64,000 nucleotides of DNA. It comes from Banduia mediterranea (lineage in GTDB: Bacteria > Pseudomonadota > Gammaproteobacteria > Nevskiales > Nevskiaceae). This document shows positions 27,856 through 36,827 of the stretch, piece by piece. The notes under the pieces are model-generated. The model was not told the DNA's origin. It saw only the letters and a list, made by a program, of their open reading frames with translations, and made no database searches. The stretch's first letter is position 1. Every line of letters starts with the position of its first letter. The DNA lies in the NCBI RefSeq assembly GCF_031846245.1, contig NZ_JAVRIC010000011.1, positions 49,307-113,306 of the forward strand. Reading direction: 5' to 3'. The translations under genes and the position numbers were made by a program.

Positions 27856-30800
27856 TCAGGCGGTCGCGTCGCGCCGATGCGCCCAAGCGTAGAGGCTGGG
27901 CAGCACCAGCAGGCTCAACAGCGTAGCCGAGATGATGCCACCGATCACCACGGTTGCCAGCGGCCGTTGCACTTCGGCGCCGGTGCCGGTGTTGAGCGCC
28001 ATGGGCACAAACCCCAGCGCCGCGACCAACGCGATCATGAGGATGGGCCGTAAGCGGGTCATCGCACCTTCGAGCACCGACTGCTCCAGACTACGGCCTT
28101 CCGACAGTCGCTCGCGGAACATCGAGACCATGACCACGCCGGTGAGTACGGCGACGCCGGACAGGGTGATGAAGCCCACGCCAGCGGTGATCGACAGCGG
28201 AATGCCGCGCAGCCACAGCGCCAGAATGCCGCCGGTGAGCGCCAGCGGTACGCCGGAGAAGACGAGCGCGGCATCCTTGACCGAGCCGAAGTTCATCACC
28301 AGCACGCCGAAGATCAGCAGCAACGACAGCGGCACGACCTGGGTCAGGCGGTTGGCTGCGGACACCATCTGCTCGAACGTGCCGCCCCAGACCAGGTAGT
28401 AAGCCGGCGGCAGTTTCACCGAGGCCTCCACCACGGACTGTGCCTCGCCGACGAAGCTGCCGAGATCGCGTCCGCGCACGTTGGCGGTGACGACGACGCG
28501 GCGCTTGCCGTTGTCGCGCGAGATCTGGTTGGGGCCGGTCGTGCGCTGTATGCGGGCGACTTCCGCCAGCGGCACGAAGCCGCCGGCGGGCAAAGCTACC
28601 GGCAGGCGCGCCATCTGGGCGGGATCGGAACGGATGGCTTCCGGCAGCCGCACGACGATGTCGAAGCGCGCGTCGCCGTCCATCATCAGTCCGGCAGGCG
28701 TGCCGCCGACCGCAGTGGCGACCAGATCCTGCACCTCGGCGAGGCTCAAGCCGTAGCGTGCGAGCCTTGCGCGGTCGGGAATCACCGTCAGCATCGGTAG
28801 GCCGTCGACCGGCTCGACCTTGACGTCGGCAGCGCCCGGAACCTGTGACATTACCGCGGCGATACGATCGGCCACCAGGGCGAGCTGCTCCAGATCGTCG
28901 CCATGTACCTTCACCGCCACGTCGGAGCGCACGCCGGAGATCAGCTCGTTGAAGCGCATCTGAATTGGTTGTGTAAAGCCATAGGCGGCCCCCGGCACCG
29001 CATCCACCGCCGCCGCCATTTCTTCGATCAGCTGCGCCTTGGGTTTGTGCGGGTCCGGCCAATCCGCGTGCGGCTTGAGCATTACGAAAGTGTCGGTTTC
29101 CGAAGGTGACATGGGATCGGTCGCCGCTTCGTTGGTGCCGGTGCGCGCGAACACGCGCTGCACTTCGGGCAGCGTCATCAGCGCGGCGTTGACGGATTTC
29201 TGCTGCAGCTGCGCTTCTTCAATACCGATGCCGGGCGCGCGCATGGGCTGAATGATCACGTCCCCTTCGTCGAGGTTGGGCATGAATTCGGTGCCCAGCT
29301 GCGTCGAAAGCCAGCCACTCGCAACCACCAGCAGCACCGCGGCGCCCACAATCGGCAGCGGAAAGCGGAGCGTGAACGCCAGCACCGGCGCATAAGCGCG
29401 CTTGGCGATGCGCACCAGGGCATTGTCCTTTTCGCTGACCGGCCCGGTGAGCAGTACCGCCACGAGCGCGGGCACCAGCGTCACCGACAGCAGCAGCGCT
29501 GCGAGCAGGGCCATCACTACGGTCATGGCCATGGGATGGAACATCTTTCCTTCCACGCCGGTGAGCGCAAAAATCGGCAGATTCACCAGCACCACCACCA
29601 GCACGCTGATGAAGCTGGGGCGGAACACTTCCTCGGTGGCTTCGCGTACCACGGACAAGCGGTGCGTGAGCGGCAGCAGGCCGCCGCGCCGATGCTGTTC
29701 CTGGCCGAGCCGCAGCAGACAGTTTTCCACGATGATCACGGAACCGTCGACGATCAGGCCGAAGTCCAGCGCGCCCAGGCTCATGAGATTGCCGCTGACC
29801 TTGCCGGCGACCATGCCGGAAAACGTCATCAGCAGCGACAGCGGGATCACCAGCGCGGTCAGTAGCGCCGCACGCAGATTGCCGAGCATCAGAAACAGTA
29901 CGGTGACCACCAGCACGGCGCCCTCGATGAGGTTTTTCTGCACCGTCGCCACGGTTTTTTCGACCAGCGCGGTGCGGTCGTACACCGTGAGCGCCTGCAC
30001 GCCCTGGGGCAGCTGGCGCCGGATTTCCTGCAGCTTCTGGTCCACCGCCTTGGCGACGATGCGGCTGTTCTCACCGATAAGCATGAATGCCGTGGACAGC
30101 ACCGTTTCCTCGGTGCCGAGCTGGGCGGCGCCGGTGCGCAGCGGGCCGCCGACGCTGACCTGGGCCACGTCGGTGACGGTCACCGGCACGCCGTCGCGGC
30201 GGGCAACGACCACCTGGCGCAGATCCGCCATGTCCCGCAGCTGGCCCGGCACGCGCACCAGCAACTGCTCGCCGGCGCGTTCCACGTAGCCCGCGCCACG
30301 GTTGGCGTTGTTGGCTTCCAGCGCGGCAACCAGATCGGCAAAGGTGAGTTCGCGTGCGAGCAGCCGCGCGGGATCGGGCAGTACGTGAATCTGCTTGAGC
30401 ACGCCGCCGATCGAGTCCACTTCGGTTACACCCGGCGTCTGCCGCAGCTGTGGGCGGATCACCCAGTCCTGCAGGGTGCGCAGCGCGGTGGCGTCGTAGG
30501 CGCTGCCGTCGGGCTGGCGCGCGCCGGCCTCGGCGGTGACGGCGTACATGTAGATTTCGCCCAAGCCGGTCGCGACCGGGCCGAGTGCGGGTTCCACGTC
30601 CGCCGGCAGATTGGCGCGAACTTCCTGCAGGCGCTCGTTGACCACCTGGCGCGCGAACCAGAGGTCGGTACCGTCCTCGAACACGGTGGTGATCTGCGCG
30701 AGCCCGTACTTGGAGATTGAGCGCGTCAGCTTGAGGCGGGGCAGACCGCCCAGCGCGGTTTCGATTGGGAAGGTGACGCGGTTTTCGACTTCCAGCGGCG

Positions 30801-30969
30801 AATACCCGGGCGCGCGCGCGGCGATCATGACCTGCACGTTGGTGATGTCCGGCACTGCGTCCACCGGCAGCAGCTGCCAGGCACGTACGCCGACGGCGCC
30901 GATGCCCAGCGCGAGCACCAGCACCAGCCAGCGCCGCGTGACGGCAAAATGTAAGAGGGCGTTGACCAT
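27856..30969 (-). CDS. czcA: RND heavy-metal efflux pump, CzcA type
   Basis: A 1037-residue inner-membrane proton antiporter of the HME-RND family with 12 predicted helices and two large periplasmic loops. The helix 4 motif LDFGLIVDGSVIIVENCLLR matches the CzcA-like group (Co/Zn/Cd or Ni), not the CusA (Cu/Ag) group. Other features are PIETALGGLPRLKLTRSISK and GTEFMPNLDEGDVIIQP. It lies three bases after the adaptor gene and is the last gene of the czcC-czcB-czcA operon. Metal choice is inferred from the motif only. Confidence 0.94.
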   Translation of the reverse strand: MVNALLHFAVTRRWLVLVLALGIGAVGVRAWQLLPVDAVPDITNVQVMIAARAPGYSPLEVENRVTFPIETALGGLPRLKLTRSISKYGLAQITTVFEDGTDLWFARQVVNERLQEVRANLPADVEPALGPVATGLGEIYMYAVTAEAGARQPDGSAYDATALRTLQDWVIRPQLRQTPGVTEVDSIGGVLKQIHVLPDPARLLARELTFADLVAALEANNANRGAGYVERAGEQLLVRVPGQLRDMADLRQVVVARRDGVPVTVTDVAQVSVGGPLRTGAAQLGTEETVLSTAFMLIGENSRIVAKAVDQKLQEIRRQLPQGVQALTVYDRTALVEKTVATVQKNLIEGAVLVVTVLFLMLGNLRAALLTALVIPLSLLMTFSGMVAGKVSGNLMSLGALDFGLIVDGSVIIVENCLLRLGQEQHRRGGLLPLTHRLSVVREATEEVFRPSFISVLVVVLVNLPIFALTGVEGKMFHPMAMTVVMALLAALLLSVTLVPALVAVLLTGPVSEKDNALVRIAKRAYAPVLAFTLRFPLPIVGAAVLLVVASGWLSTQLGTEFMPNLDEGDVIIQPMRAPGIGIEEAQLQQKSVNAALMTLPEVQRVFARTGTNEAATDPMSPSETDTFVMLKPHADWPDPHKPKAQLIEEMAAAVDAVPGAAYGFTQPIQMRFNELISGVRSDVAVKVHGDDLEQLALVADRIAAVMSQVPGAADVKVEPVDGLPMLTVIPDRARLARYGLSLAEVQDLVATAVGGTPAGLMMDGDARFDIVVRLPEAIRSDPAQMARLPVALPAGGFVPLAEVARIQRTTGPNQISRDNGKRRVVVTANVRGRDLGSFVGEAQSVVEASVKLPPAYYLVWGGTFEQMVSAANRLTQVVPLSLLLIFGVLVMNFGSVKDAALVFSGVPLALTGGILALWLRGIPLSITAGVGFITLSGVAVLTGVVMVSMFRERLSEGRSLEQSVLEGAMTRLRPILMIALVAALGFVPMALNTGTGAEVQRPLATVVIGGIISATLLSLLVLPSLYAWAHRRDATA

Positions 30970-30972
30970 GGC

Positions 30973-31905
30973 TCAGCCCTCCTCGCCCTGCGTCAGCCAT
31001 TCCGACTTGAGCAGGTAGCTGCGGCTCACGGCGATGCGCTGGCCCGGCTGCAGGCCTTCGAGAATCTCCACCTCGCGACCGTCGTCCAGCCCCAGGGTGA
31101 CCGGCTGCGGCATGAAGCCGGCGGCGGTTTCGACGAACACCACCGGACCTGCGTCCAGCGATTGGATTGCTTCGCCGGGCACCACCACAGCGGCCCTGCG
31201 GCTTTCGATCACCACCTCGGCGCGCACGAACTGGCCCGGCGCCAAGCGCCCTTCGGGGTTCGGCAGCTTGGCATAGGCCTGTACGGTCTGGCGCTCCCGG
31301 TCGATGAGCGGCAGCAGCTGCGCCAGCGTGGTGTGTGCCAGCAGCTGGCCATTGCTGTCCAGCAAGGCCAGTGGCTGGCCGACGCGAACCTTGCCGGCGT
31401 CCACCGAAGGCACCGCAAGCCTGGCCCACAGCGTGGAGGCGTCAGCGATCACGAACAGCGCGCGATCGGGGGCGGCGGCGCTACCGCCACGCGCGTCCAG
31501 CATCAGCACGCGGCCGGCCATCGGGCTCGTCAGTGTGTAAGACACCAGGCTGTCGTTGGAGTCGATGCGCGCGAGCGCCTGGCCGGCCTTGACCGACTCG
31601 CCCAGCGAGACCGAGACCGAGCGCACCGTTCCGGCATAGCGCGGCATTAGTTCCAGATAGTGGCTGGGCGGGATTTCCAGTGAGCCGTAGAGCGCAAGCC
31701 GGTTCTGCAGCTCGCCAGGACCGACCTCGGCGACGTCCAGACCGGCTTCGGCCCGGTGTTCGGCGCTAATGACAATCGCCTGGTGCTCCGCTGCGGCATC
31801 GGCCGTGGCGGTGGAATCGGGTTCGGTGGAAGAACAAGCCGCCAGTGACAGCGCGGCCAGCAACAGCACAGGCGGCATCGCGCCCGCGAAAATGAAGGTT
31901 TTCAT
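30973..31905 (-). CDS. czcB: RND metal-efflux periplasmic adaptor, CzcB type, lipoprotein
   Basis: A 310-residue membrane fusion protein. The signal ends in a lipobox (LAALSLAAC, Cys24). A barrel-sandwich (lipoyl-like) domain follows (YAGTVRSVSVSLGESVKAGQAL and LTSPMAGRVLMLDARGG), without the long coiled-coil hairpin usual in drug-efflux adaptors. A beta-barrel domain and a membrane-proximal domain (GLDDGREVEILEGLQPGQRI) complete it. No His-rich N-terminal metal-binding extension is present. It connects the CzcA pump to the CzcC channel, whose genes flank it. Confidence 0.9.
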   Translation of the reverse strand: MKTFIFAGAMPPVLLLAALSLAACSSTEPDSTATADAAAEHQAIVISAEHRAEAGLDVAEVGPGELQNRLALYGSLEIPPSHYLELMPRYAGTVRSVSVSLGESVKAGQALARIDSNDSLVSYTLTSPMAGRVLMLDARGGSAAAPDRALFVIADASTLWARLAVPSVDAGKVRVGQPLALLDSNGQLLAHTTLAQLLPLIDRERQTVQAYAKLPNPEGRLAPGQFVRAEVVIESRRAAVVVPGEAIQSLDAGPVVFVETAAGFMPQPVTLGLDDGREVEILEGLQPGQRIAVSRSYLLKSEWLTQGEEG

Positions 31906-31937
31906 CGTGATATTTCTCGTCTGGTTCGGGCGCGGTG

Positions 31938-33212
31938 TCAGGGCGCGGACAGCGCAGTCATGCGTTCGACGGCGACGCGAAAGCGATGGAAGTCGGCAGC
32001 CGTACTGAGCCGTTCCTGCTCCAGCTCCAGCCGCGTGCGGCGCGCATCCAGCCAGTCCAGCTGCGTATAACGCCCGCTTTTGTAGCCTTGCCGCAGCAGG
32101 CTCTGCGCGCGCTCGGCCTGGGGTATCAGCTCGATGTCCAGCCGCTCCAGCACCGTCGCGGCGTGCTTGAGTTCCTGCAACAGATCGAACAGCGCGGCTT
32201 CGGCGGTGAGCTCGGCGGCAGCACGCGCGGCTTCGCTGCGCACGCTCAGGGCCTCGGCCTCAGCGATTGCGCCTTGCTGACGGTTACGCCAGGGCAGCGG
32301 CAGCGTCAGTGTGGCGAGCAGCGCCACATCGTCCGTGGCCTCGAAGCGGCGCAGGCCGATGCCAACCAATGGCTGCATGCGGCTCTGCGTGATGGCATGG
32401 GCGGCCTGCGCCTGATGCAGCCGGCCCTCAACGTCGTAGAGCGCAAAGTCGGGACTCAATCGGAGCTGTGCCAGCAAAGCCGGACCGTCGGGCAACCCAG
32501 GCAGCGGCAGCAGATCGGCCTCGGCCTGTTCAAAGGCCGGTTCGTGCTCACCCCATTGCGCCGCAAGCAAGCGCCGCTGCACCAGCAGCAAATGCTCGTA
32601 GTGCTCCTCCTGCAGCCGCGAACGCTCCAGCGCGACGGCGGCCCGGTTGATTTCCAGCTCGCTGGCCGCACCTGCGCGAACCCGGCGGCGCACCGCCTCC
32701 AGCATCGCCTCGGCGTCCTGTACCGCCTGCCCGGCCAGCTTCAAGTTCTGCTGTTGCTCCACCACGTCGATGAACATGCGCGAGGTGGTCGCCGCAACAT
32801 CCAGCCGCAGCAGAACCTCGCGCGCATCGACCCCGGCGAGTTCGGCGCCGGAAATGCCCAGGCGGGCATCGCGACGGGCGCCGGGTTCCAGCGGCAGCGC
32901 CAGTTGGATCGTGGTCTCCAGTTGGGACAGCCCGCGGTGCTCGCCAGTGCCAGGACCATTCTCCAGGGTGGCGATCAATTCGGGGTTGGGCCGCAAGCCC
33001 GCTTGCAGACGACGCGCTTCGGCGGCACGGCGCTCCCAGGCCATGACTTCCAGGTCCGGGTGCCCGCGCAGGGCCGCAGCCACCGCATCGCCCAGCGTCA
33101 GCATGCCGAGCGGGTGCGGCGGCTCGGGCGCCGGCAGCGTCACCGCCCAGGCCGGCGAGGTACAACACAACAGGCAGGCATGCCACAGGGCACGCCGAAA
33201 ATAACGGCTCAT
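31938..33212 (-). CDS. czcC: Outer-membrane efflux channel, CzcC/TolC type
   Basis: A 424-residue TolC-family protein. The start was set at the ATG before SRYFRRALWHACLLC, which has a GGAGAG ribosome site; a longer frame adds 28 Arg-rich residues. A signal peptide ends near AWA. Two helical-hairpin repeats follow (ALRGHPDLEVMAWERRAAEARR near 50, LEGRLHQAQAAHAITQSRMQP near 250). It forms the exit duct of the CzcCBA pump and is the first gene of that operon. Confidence 0.9.
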   Translation of the reverse strand: MSRYFRRALWHACLLCCTSPAWAVTLPAPEPPHPLGMLTLGDAVAAALRGHPDLEVMAWERRAAEARRLQAGLRPNPELIATLENGPGTGEHRGLSQLETTIQLALPLEPGARRDARLGISGAELAGVDAREVLLRLDVAATTSRMFIDVVEQQQNLKLAGQAVQDAEAMLEAVRRRVRAGAASELEINRAAVALERSRLQEEHYEHLLLVQRRLLAAQWGEHEPAFEQAEADLLPLPGLPDGPALLAQLRLSPDFALYDVEGRLHQAQAAHAITQSRMQPLVGIGLRRFEATDDVALLATLTLPLPWRNRQQGAIAEAEALSVRSEAARAAAELTAEAALFDLLQELKHAATVLERLDIELIPQAERAQSLLRQGYKSGRYTQLDWLDARRTRLELEQERLSTAADFHRFRVAVERMTALSAP

Positions 33213-33337
33213 TGCTCTCTCCATCGATACGGACCGGAACCGGCCCGAACGCGCAGCCATCACTGATGGCTGCGAACGGCGTCCCGCAGGCGGCACAGGG
33301 CCGCTGCGGAGGCAGGCTCAGACCGCCTGCCGCGGCG

Positions 33338-33751
33338 TCAGGAGATCAGGAGAGGCGGCGCGCGCAACGGCGGCCGCAAGGTTCTTCGAGGAGGAGCGGG
33401 TACAATCCAGCGCGATCGCAGGCGTGGAAAGACGTCGGGGCCGCCGAGCAGCACCAGTGTTGCCAGCAACGGCAGCAAGGCGAGGAAAACGGGGGGGCTA
33501 TCGGCCCAAGCCAATGCCGCCGCGATCAAGCCATCGCTGACCAGAGAGATGTCGATGTCCTGATCTTGCGCCGTGTGAGGTGTTCCGACATCGGCAATGT
33601 ACTGCACCGTGATACCGGCGCAGGCTTCAGATGGGCACGGCGGTGCGAGGTGTCGGTGCCAATGCAGATCCACGATTCGCAGCAGCGACATCGCTACCAC
33701 AACCCATAAGATCGCGGCGCTGCGAAACGAATATTGACGGACGGATGCCAT
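33338..33751 (-). CDS. Small membrane protein beside the czc operon
   Basis: A 137-residue protein with an N-terminal helix (SAAILWVVVAMSLLRIVDL) followed at once by DLHWHRH, a possible metal-binding cluster facing the periplasm. A loop with two cysteines (PPCPSEACAG) and a second hydrophobic region (SPPVFLALLPLLATLVLLGG) follow, then a basic Pro/Arg tail. Small proteins of this plan often precede czcCBA operons. Metal sensing or chaperone function is inference from the His/Cys residues and the place 125 bases upstream of czcC in the same direction. No named family. Confidence 0.6.
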   Translation of the reverse strand: MASVRQYSFRSAAILWVVVAMSLLRIVDLHWHRHLAPPCPSEACAGITVQYIADVGTPHTAQDQDIDISLVSDGLIAAALAWADSPPVFLALLPLLATLVLLGGPDVFPRLRSRWIVPAPPRRTLRPPLRAPPLLIS

Positions 33752-33845
33752 CGGACCTAGCCATGACGGGCACGTTTGCCCCTAATTCATTATGGTGCCT
33801 GCGCAGACTTTTTCAAGAAAACGACGGTCAATGCAGCAATTCTCA

Positions 33846-33899
33846 TTATGCCTTCGATGTCAGGGTCGATTTGAGGCCGTAGATTTTGATTTGTGCCAT
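33846..33899 (-). pseudogene. N-terminal scrap of a tautomerase-family gene
   Basis: An ATG at 33899 opens MAQIKIYGLKSTLTSKA and stops after 17 codons. The sequence fits the N-terminus of tautomerase_2 (MIF-like) proteins, which begin MAQxKIYGL with the catalytic proline replaced. Downstream codons do not continue the family in any frame. No ribosome site. Probably a remnant, but the match is short. Confidence 0.35.
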
Positions 33900-33944
33900 G
33901 GGCGTATCATTTTGAAAAATAACGCTTATTGTAATCAGCAAGCC

Positions 33945-33979
33945 GTAGCCCGGATGAAGCGTAGCGGAATCCGGGCTAC
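33945..33979. repeat. REP-like palindrome GTAGCCCGGAT...ATCCGGGCTAC
   Basis: Arms 33945-33955 and 33969-33979 are exact inverted copies, with 13 bases between them; the stem extends by GCC/GGC with one bulge. The sequence GTAGCCCGGATgaagcgtagcg is a well-known type of repetitive extragenic palindrome in gammaproteobacteria. Only one copy was seen in this window. It lies 40 bases beyond the end of darP. Confidence 0.7.
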
Positions 33980-34019
33980 CGGCTTTTGAGCGACGGGTCA
34001 GCTCGACGCGCTTCCGGGA

Positions 34020-34559
34020 CTAGACCAAGGCGTCGCGAATTTGCTGGAACAGGGCGCGATAGGCGCGGCGCTGCGCGCGACCGGTCTTGCCGTCCGTTTC
34101 GGCGACGTGCGTCATTTCGCGTCGCGCCTGACGCAACAGGCCACGAAATGCGGGGTTGTTGCATTGAGGATACCGCTCGGTCCATTCCGCCAGGGCACCG
34201 TCATCGCTCAACAGTCGATTGCGCCATTGCTCAGCGAGATTCTGGATCTTCGGATCGATCGATTTACCCTGATGGTGCCGATCGACCGCGCTACGGACCG
34301 GCGTGGTGTCGCCATCGCGCAGCAGTTTTCCGATCCGCTGCATCTGGCGTCGGCGTGCCTCGAAGTTCTTGAGACGTTTGTATTCGAGCACCGCTTCGAG
34401 CAGCCATTCATCGATGCCGGCCGCTTCGATCGCCGCATTGGGCAGCGCGCAAAACGCCTCGCCGAGCGCCTGCTGTGCCTGCGCGGCGCGTTTGAGTTCG
34501 GAACGGCTGGGGCCGTCGTCCTCGGGTGAATCAAAATCCTGACCGAATCGGCGGGGCAT
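34020..34559 (-). CDS. darP: DarP / YjgA ribosome-associated protein (DUF615)
   Basis: A 179-residue cytosolic protein of the YjgA family, which associates with late 50S assembly intermediates. Family features are SELKRAAQAQQALGEAFCAL, YKRLKNFEARRRQMQRIGKLLR and the C-terminal YRALFQQIRDAL. The start was set before MPRRFGQDFD, since the upstream 28 residues of the frame have no family support. It is divergent from the trehalase gene, 124 bases away. Confidence 0.9.
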   Translation of the reverse strand: MPRRFGQDFDSPEDDGPSRSELKRAAQAQQALGEAFCALPNAAIEAAGIDEWLLEAVLEYKRLKNFEARRRQMQRIGKLLRDGDTTPVRSAVDRHHQGKSIDPKIQNLAEQWRNRLLSDDGALAEWTERYPQCNNPAFRGLLRQARREMTHVAETDGKTGRAQRRAYRALFQQIRDALV

Positions 34560-34683
34560 GGTGGTCTGGGGCAGGGCGGCGAAGGCGCTGGGTCGCGAAT
34601 GATACGTGGCCTGCGTGCCGCCCGCAGGTTCGACCAAGCCCACCGCGGCTGTTCGTGTCCGGCCGTCGGTGGGAAGATAGGGA

Positions 34684-36294
34684 ATGGTGATCTCTCAGTC
34701 TCTCCAAACCGGAAGCGCGACGCCCGCGTCGCCGGAAGCGCGCATGACACCGGCGGACCGCTACCAGGAGCTGTTCGTGGCGGTGCAGACCACCCAGGTG
34801 TTTGCGGACAGCAAGACCTTCGTCGACTGCTTTCCCAAGTCCGATGATGCGCAGATTCTGAAGGCGTATCGCGATGAACGGGGGGAGCCGGGCTTCGATC
34901 TGCCTGCCTTCGTTCATCGCTGGTTCGATCCGCCGGTGGTCCATCGCAGCGACTACGTGTCGGATCCGAGCCGAACGCTGGCTGACCACATTGATTCGCT
35001 GTGGCCGGCGCTGACGCGCCATCCGCGAGAGCACCCGCGCCATTCCTCGTATCTGCCGCTGCCGATGTCCTATGTGGTTCCGGGTGGGCGTTTCGGCGAA
35101 CTGTACTACTGGGATTCCTTCTTTACGATGCTGGGCTTCTCGGGCCAGCGCCGTCCCGACCTGCTGCGCGCGATGGCCACCAACTTCGCGTATCTGATCG
35201 ATACCTACGGCCACGTGCCGAACGGGAATCGCAGCTACTACCTGAGCCGTTCACAGCCGCCGGTGTTCGCGCTGATGGTCGAGCAGTTCGAGGAGCACGA
35301 GGTCCATCATGCCCTGCATTATCTGCCGCAGCTGAAGAAGGAATACGCGTACTGGATGGAAGGTGTCGAGTCGCTGGCGCCGGGCGAGGCGAATCGCCGC
35401 GTCGTGCGGCTGGAAGACGGAAGCTGCCTGAACCGTTACTGGGATGATCGCGACACGCCGCGCGAGGAGGCTTATGCCGAGGATCTCCACACCGCGAGCC
35501 AGTCCCCGCGACCGGCCCAGGCGGTGTATCGCGACCTTCGCGCCGGCGCCGAGTCGGGCTGGGATTTCAGCTCGCGCTGGCTGGAACAGCCGGACACATT
35601 GTCCAGCATCCGCACTACCGCGATCTTGCCGGTCGACCTGAACTGCCTGCTCTATCGGCTGGAAATCACGATCGCGAAGCTCGAAGATCTCGGTGGAGAC
35701 AGCGACGAGGCGCATCGCTATGTCGTCAATGCGCACGCCCGCAAGAAGGCGATTCAGCAGCGCATGTGGAACGTCCAGCGCAAGGCCTTCTTCGACTTCG
35801 ACTGGCAGCTCGATCGGCCGCGTGAATGCCTGACGGCGGCCACCGTGGTACCGCTGTACCTGCGCTTTGCCACGGTGCCGCAGGCGCGCGACGTGGCCGT
35901 GACGGTGCGTGAATCCCTGCTCGAACCCGGTGGTCTGGCCACCACGATGGTGCGCAGCGGCCAGCAGTGGGACGTACCCAATGGCTGGGCGCCACTGCAG
36001 TGGATGGCGGTGATGGGTTTCAGCCGCTATGGCGAGATCGAGTTGGCGGAATCCATCGCATCGCGCTGGTTGCGCACGGTGTCCCGCCACTATCGCCATG
36101 AGGCGAAGCTGGTCGAGAAATATGACATCGGCGCTGAATCCGAAGGCGGCGGCGGGGGAGGCGGCGAGTATCCCCTGCAGGACGGTTTCGGTTGGACCAA
36201 CGGTGTGACGCGACGCTTGCTTGATCTCTACGGAAAATACGGCGCCGATGAGACATCGGCCGAGCACTCGCCGCCGGATCGTCGCGCGCGCTGA
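34684..36294 (+). CDS. treF: Cytoplasmic trehalase (GH37)
   Basis: A 536-residue glycoside hydrolase family 37 enzyme that splits trehalose into two glucose units. Both trehalase signatures are present: PGGRFGELYYWDSFFTMLG (about 136-154) and QWDVPNGWAP (about 422-431). The Gly-rich loop GGGGGGGEYPLQDGFGWTNG near the C-terminus is also typical. There is no signal peptide, so a TreF-like cytosolic enzyme is more likely than a periplasmic TreA. An alternative ATG exists 60 bases inside. It converges on the broken DUF924 gene. Confidence 0.94.
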   Translation: MVISQSLQTGSATPASPEARMTPADRYQELFVAVQTTQVFADSKTFVDCFPKSDDAQILKAYRDERGEPGFDLPAFVHRWFDPPVVHRSDYVSDPSRTLADHIDSLWPALTRHPREHPRHSSYLPLPMSYVVPGGRFGELYYWDSFFTMLGFSGQRRPDLLRAMATNFAYLIDTYGHVPNGNRSYYLSRSQPPVFALMVEQFEEHEVHHALHYLPQLKKEYAYWMEGVESLAPGEANRRVVRLEDGSCLNRYWDDRDTPREEAYAEDLHTASQSPRPAQAVYRDLRAGAESGWDFSSRWLEQPDTLSSIRTTAILPVDLNCLLYRLEITIAKLEDLGGDSDEAHRYVVNAHARKKAIQQRMWNVQRKAFFDFDWQLDRPRECLTAATVVPLYLRFATVPQARDVAVTVRESLLEPGGLATTMVRSGQQWDVPNGWAPLQWMAVMGFSRYGEIELAESIASRWLRTVSRHYRHEAKLVEKYDIGAESEGGGGGGGEYPLQDGFGWTNGVTRRLLDLYGKYGADETSAEHSPPDRRAR

Positions 36295-36321
36295 GAATCG
36301 TGGCGCGGTATCGGTGCCGGA

Positions 36322-36827
36322 TCAGAACGAGGAGCCGGGCTGCTTCAGGAACGCGATTTCTTCGGGCGTGGAGCCGCGACCGGGCAGCGCTCGAACGGGT
36401 TCACGCTGCGCGCCTGCAGGCTACGGTCCTCGGCTTGGTCCAGCGGAAGATAGAAGAACGCACGTTCGATCGGACGCAATTGCTGGTCGAGCCCCCGGGT
36501 GCGAGGCCGTCCAGCGCCCACTGCCGGGCCAGGGCATCGGCGCCGAACGCCGCCGAGCTGTCGCGGAGAATATTGCGTCGAAACTGATCCACCAGGATGA
36601 TCCGCGCCAGCGCGCCCGGTGCCGTCGCGGCCCAGGCGGCGAGCCCGCCGCGGCTGGCTTCTTCGACCGCGCGGCCGAAACGGCTGGCGATCTCGAGCGT
36701 CCACAGAGGCGCTCTTGCGAAACCACATCGGAGCCTGTATCCGCAGGATTTCGGTGTCGTCATTCGAGCGGCCGAACCAGAATTCGAGGACATCCTGTGC
36801 CCGAATATTCACCGCAGGCTCAGTCAT
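36322..36827 (-). pseudogene. DUF924 family gene broken by frame changes and a deletion
   Basis: Pieces of one DUF924 protein appear in successive frames. Frame 1 (from ATG 36827) gives VLEFWFGRSNDDTEILRIQA to MWFRKSA. Frame 2 gives LWTLEIASRFGRAVEEASRG through ILVDQFRRNILRDSSAAFGA. Frame 1 again gives LRPIERAFFYLPLDQAEDRS. Frame 3 gives PGRGSTPEEIAFLKQPGSSF and a stop at 36324-36322. The usual segment YAxRHRxIIxRFGRFPHRN, expected before the last piece, is missing. At least two single-base shifts and one deletion of roughly 30-50 codons are needed to explain this. It overlaps the sulfotransferase-like gene by 8 bases, so it was probably the last gene of that operon. Confidence 0.8.
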
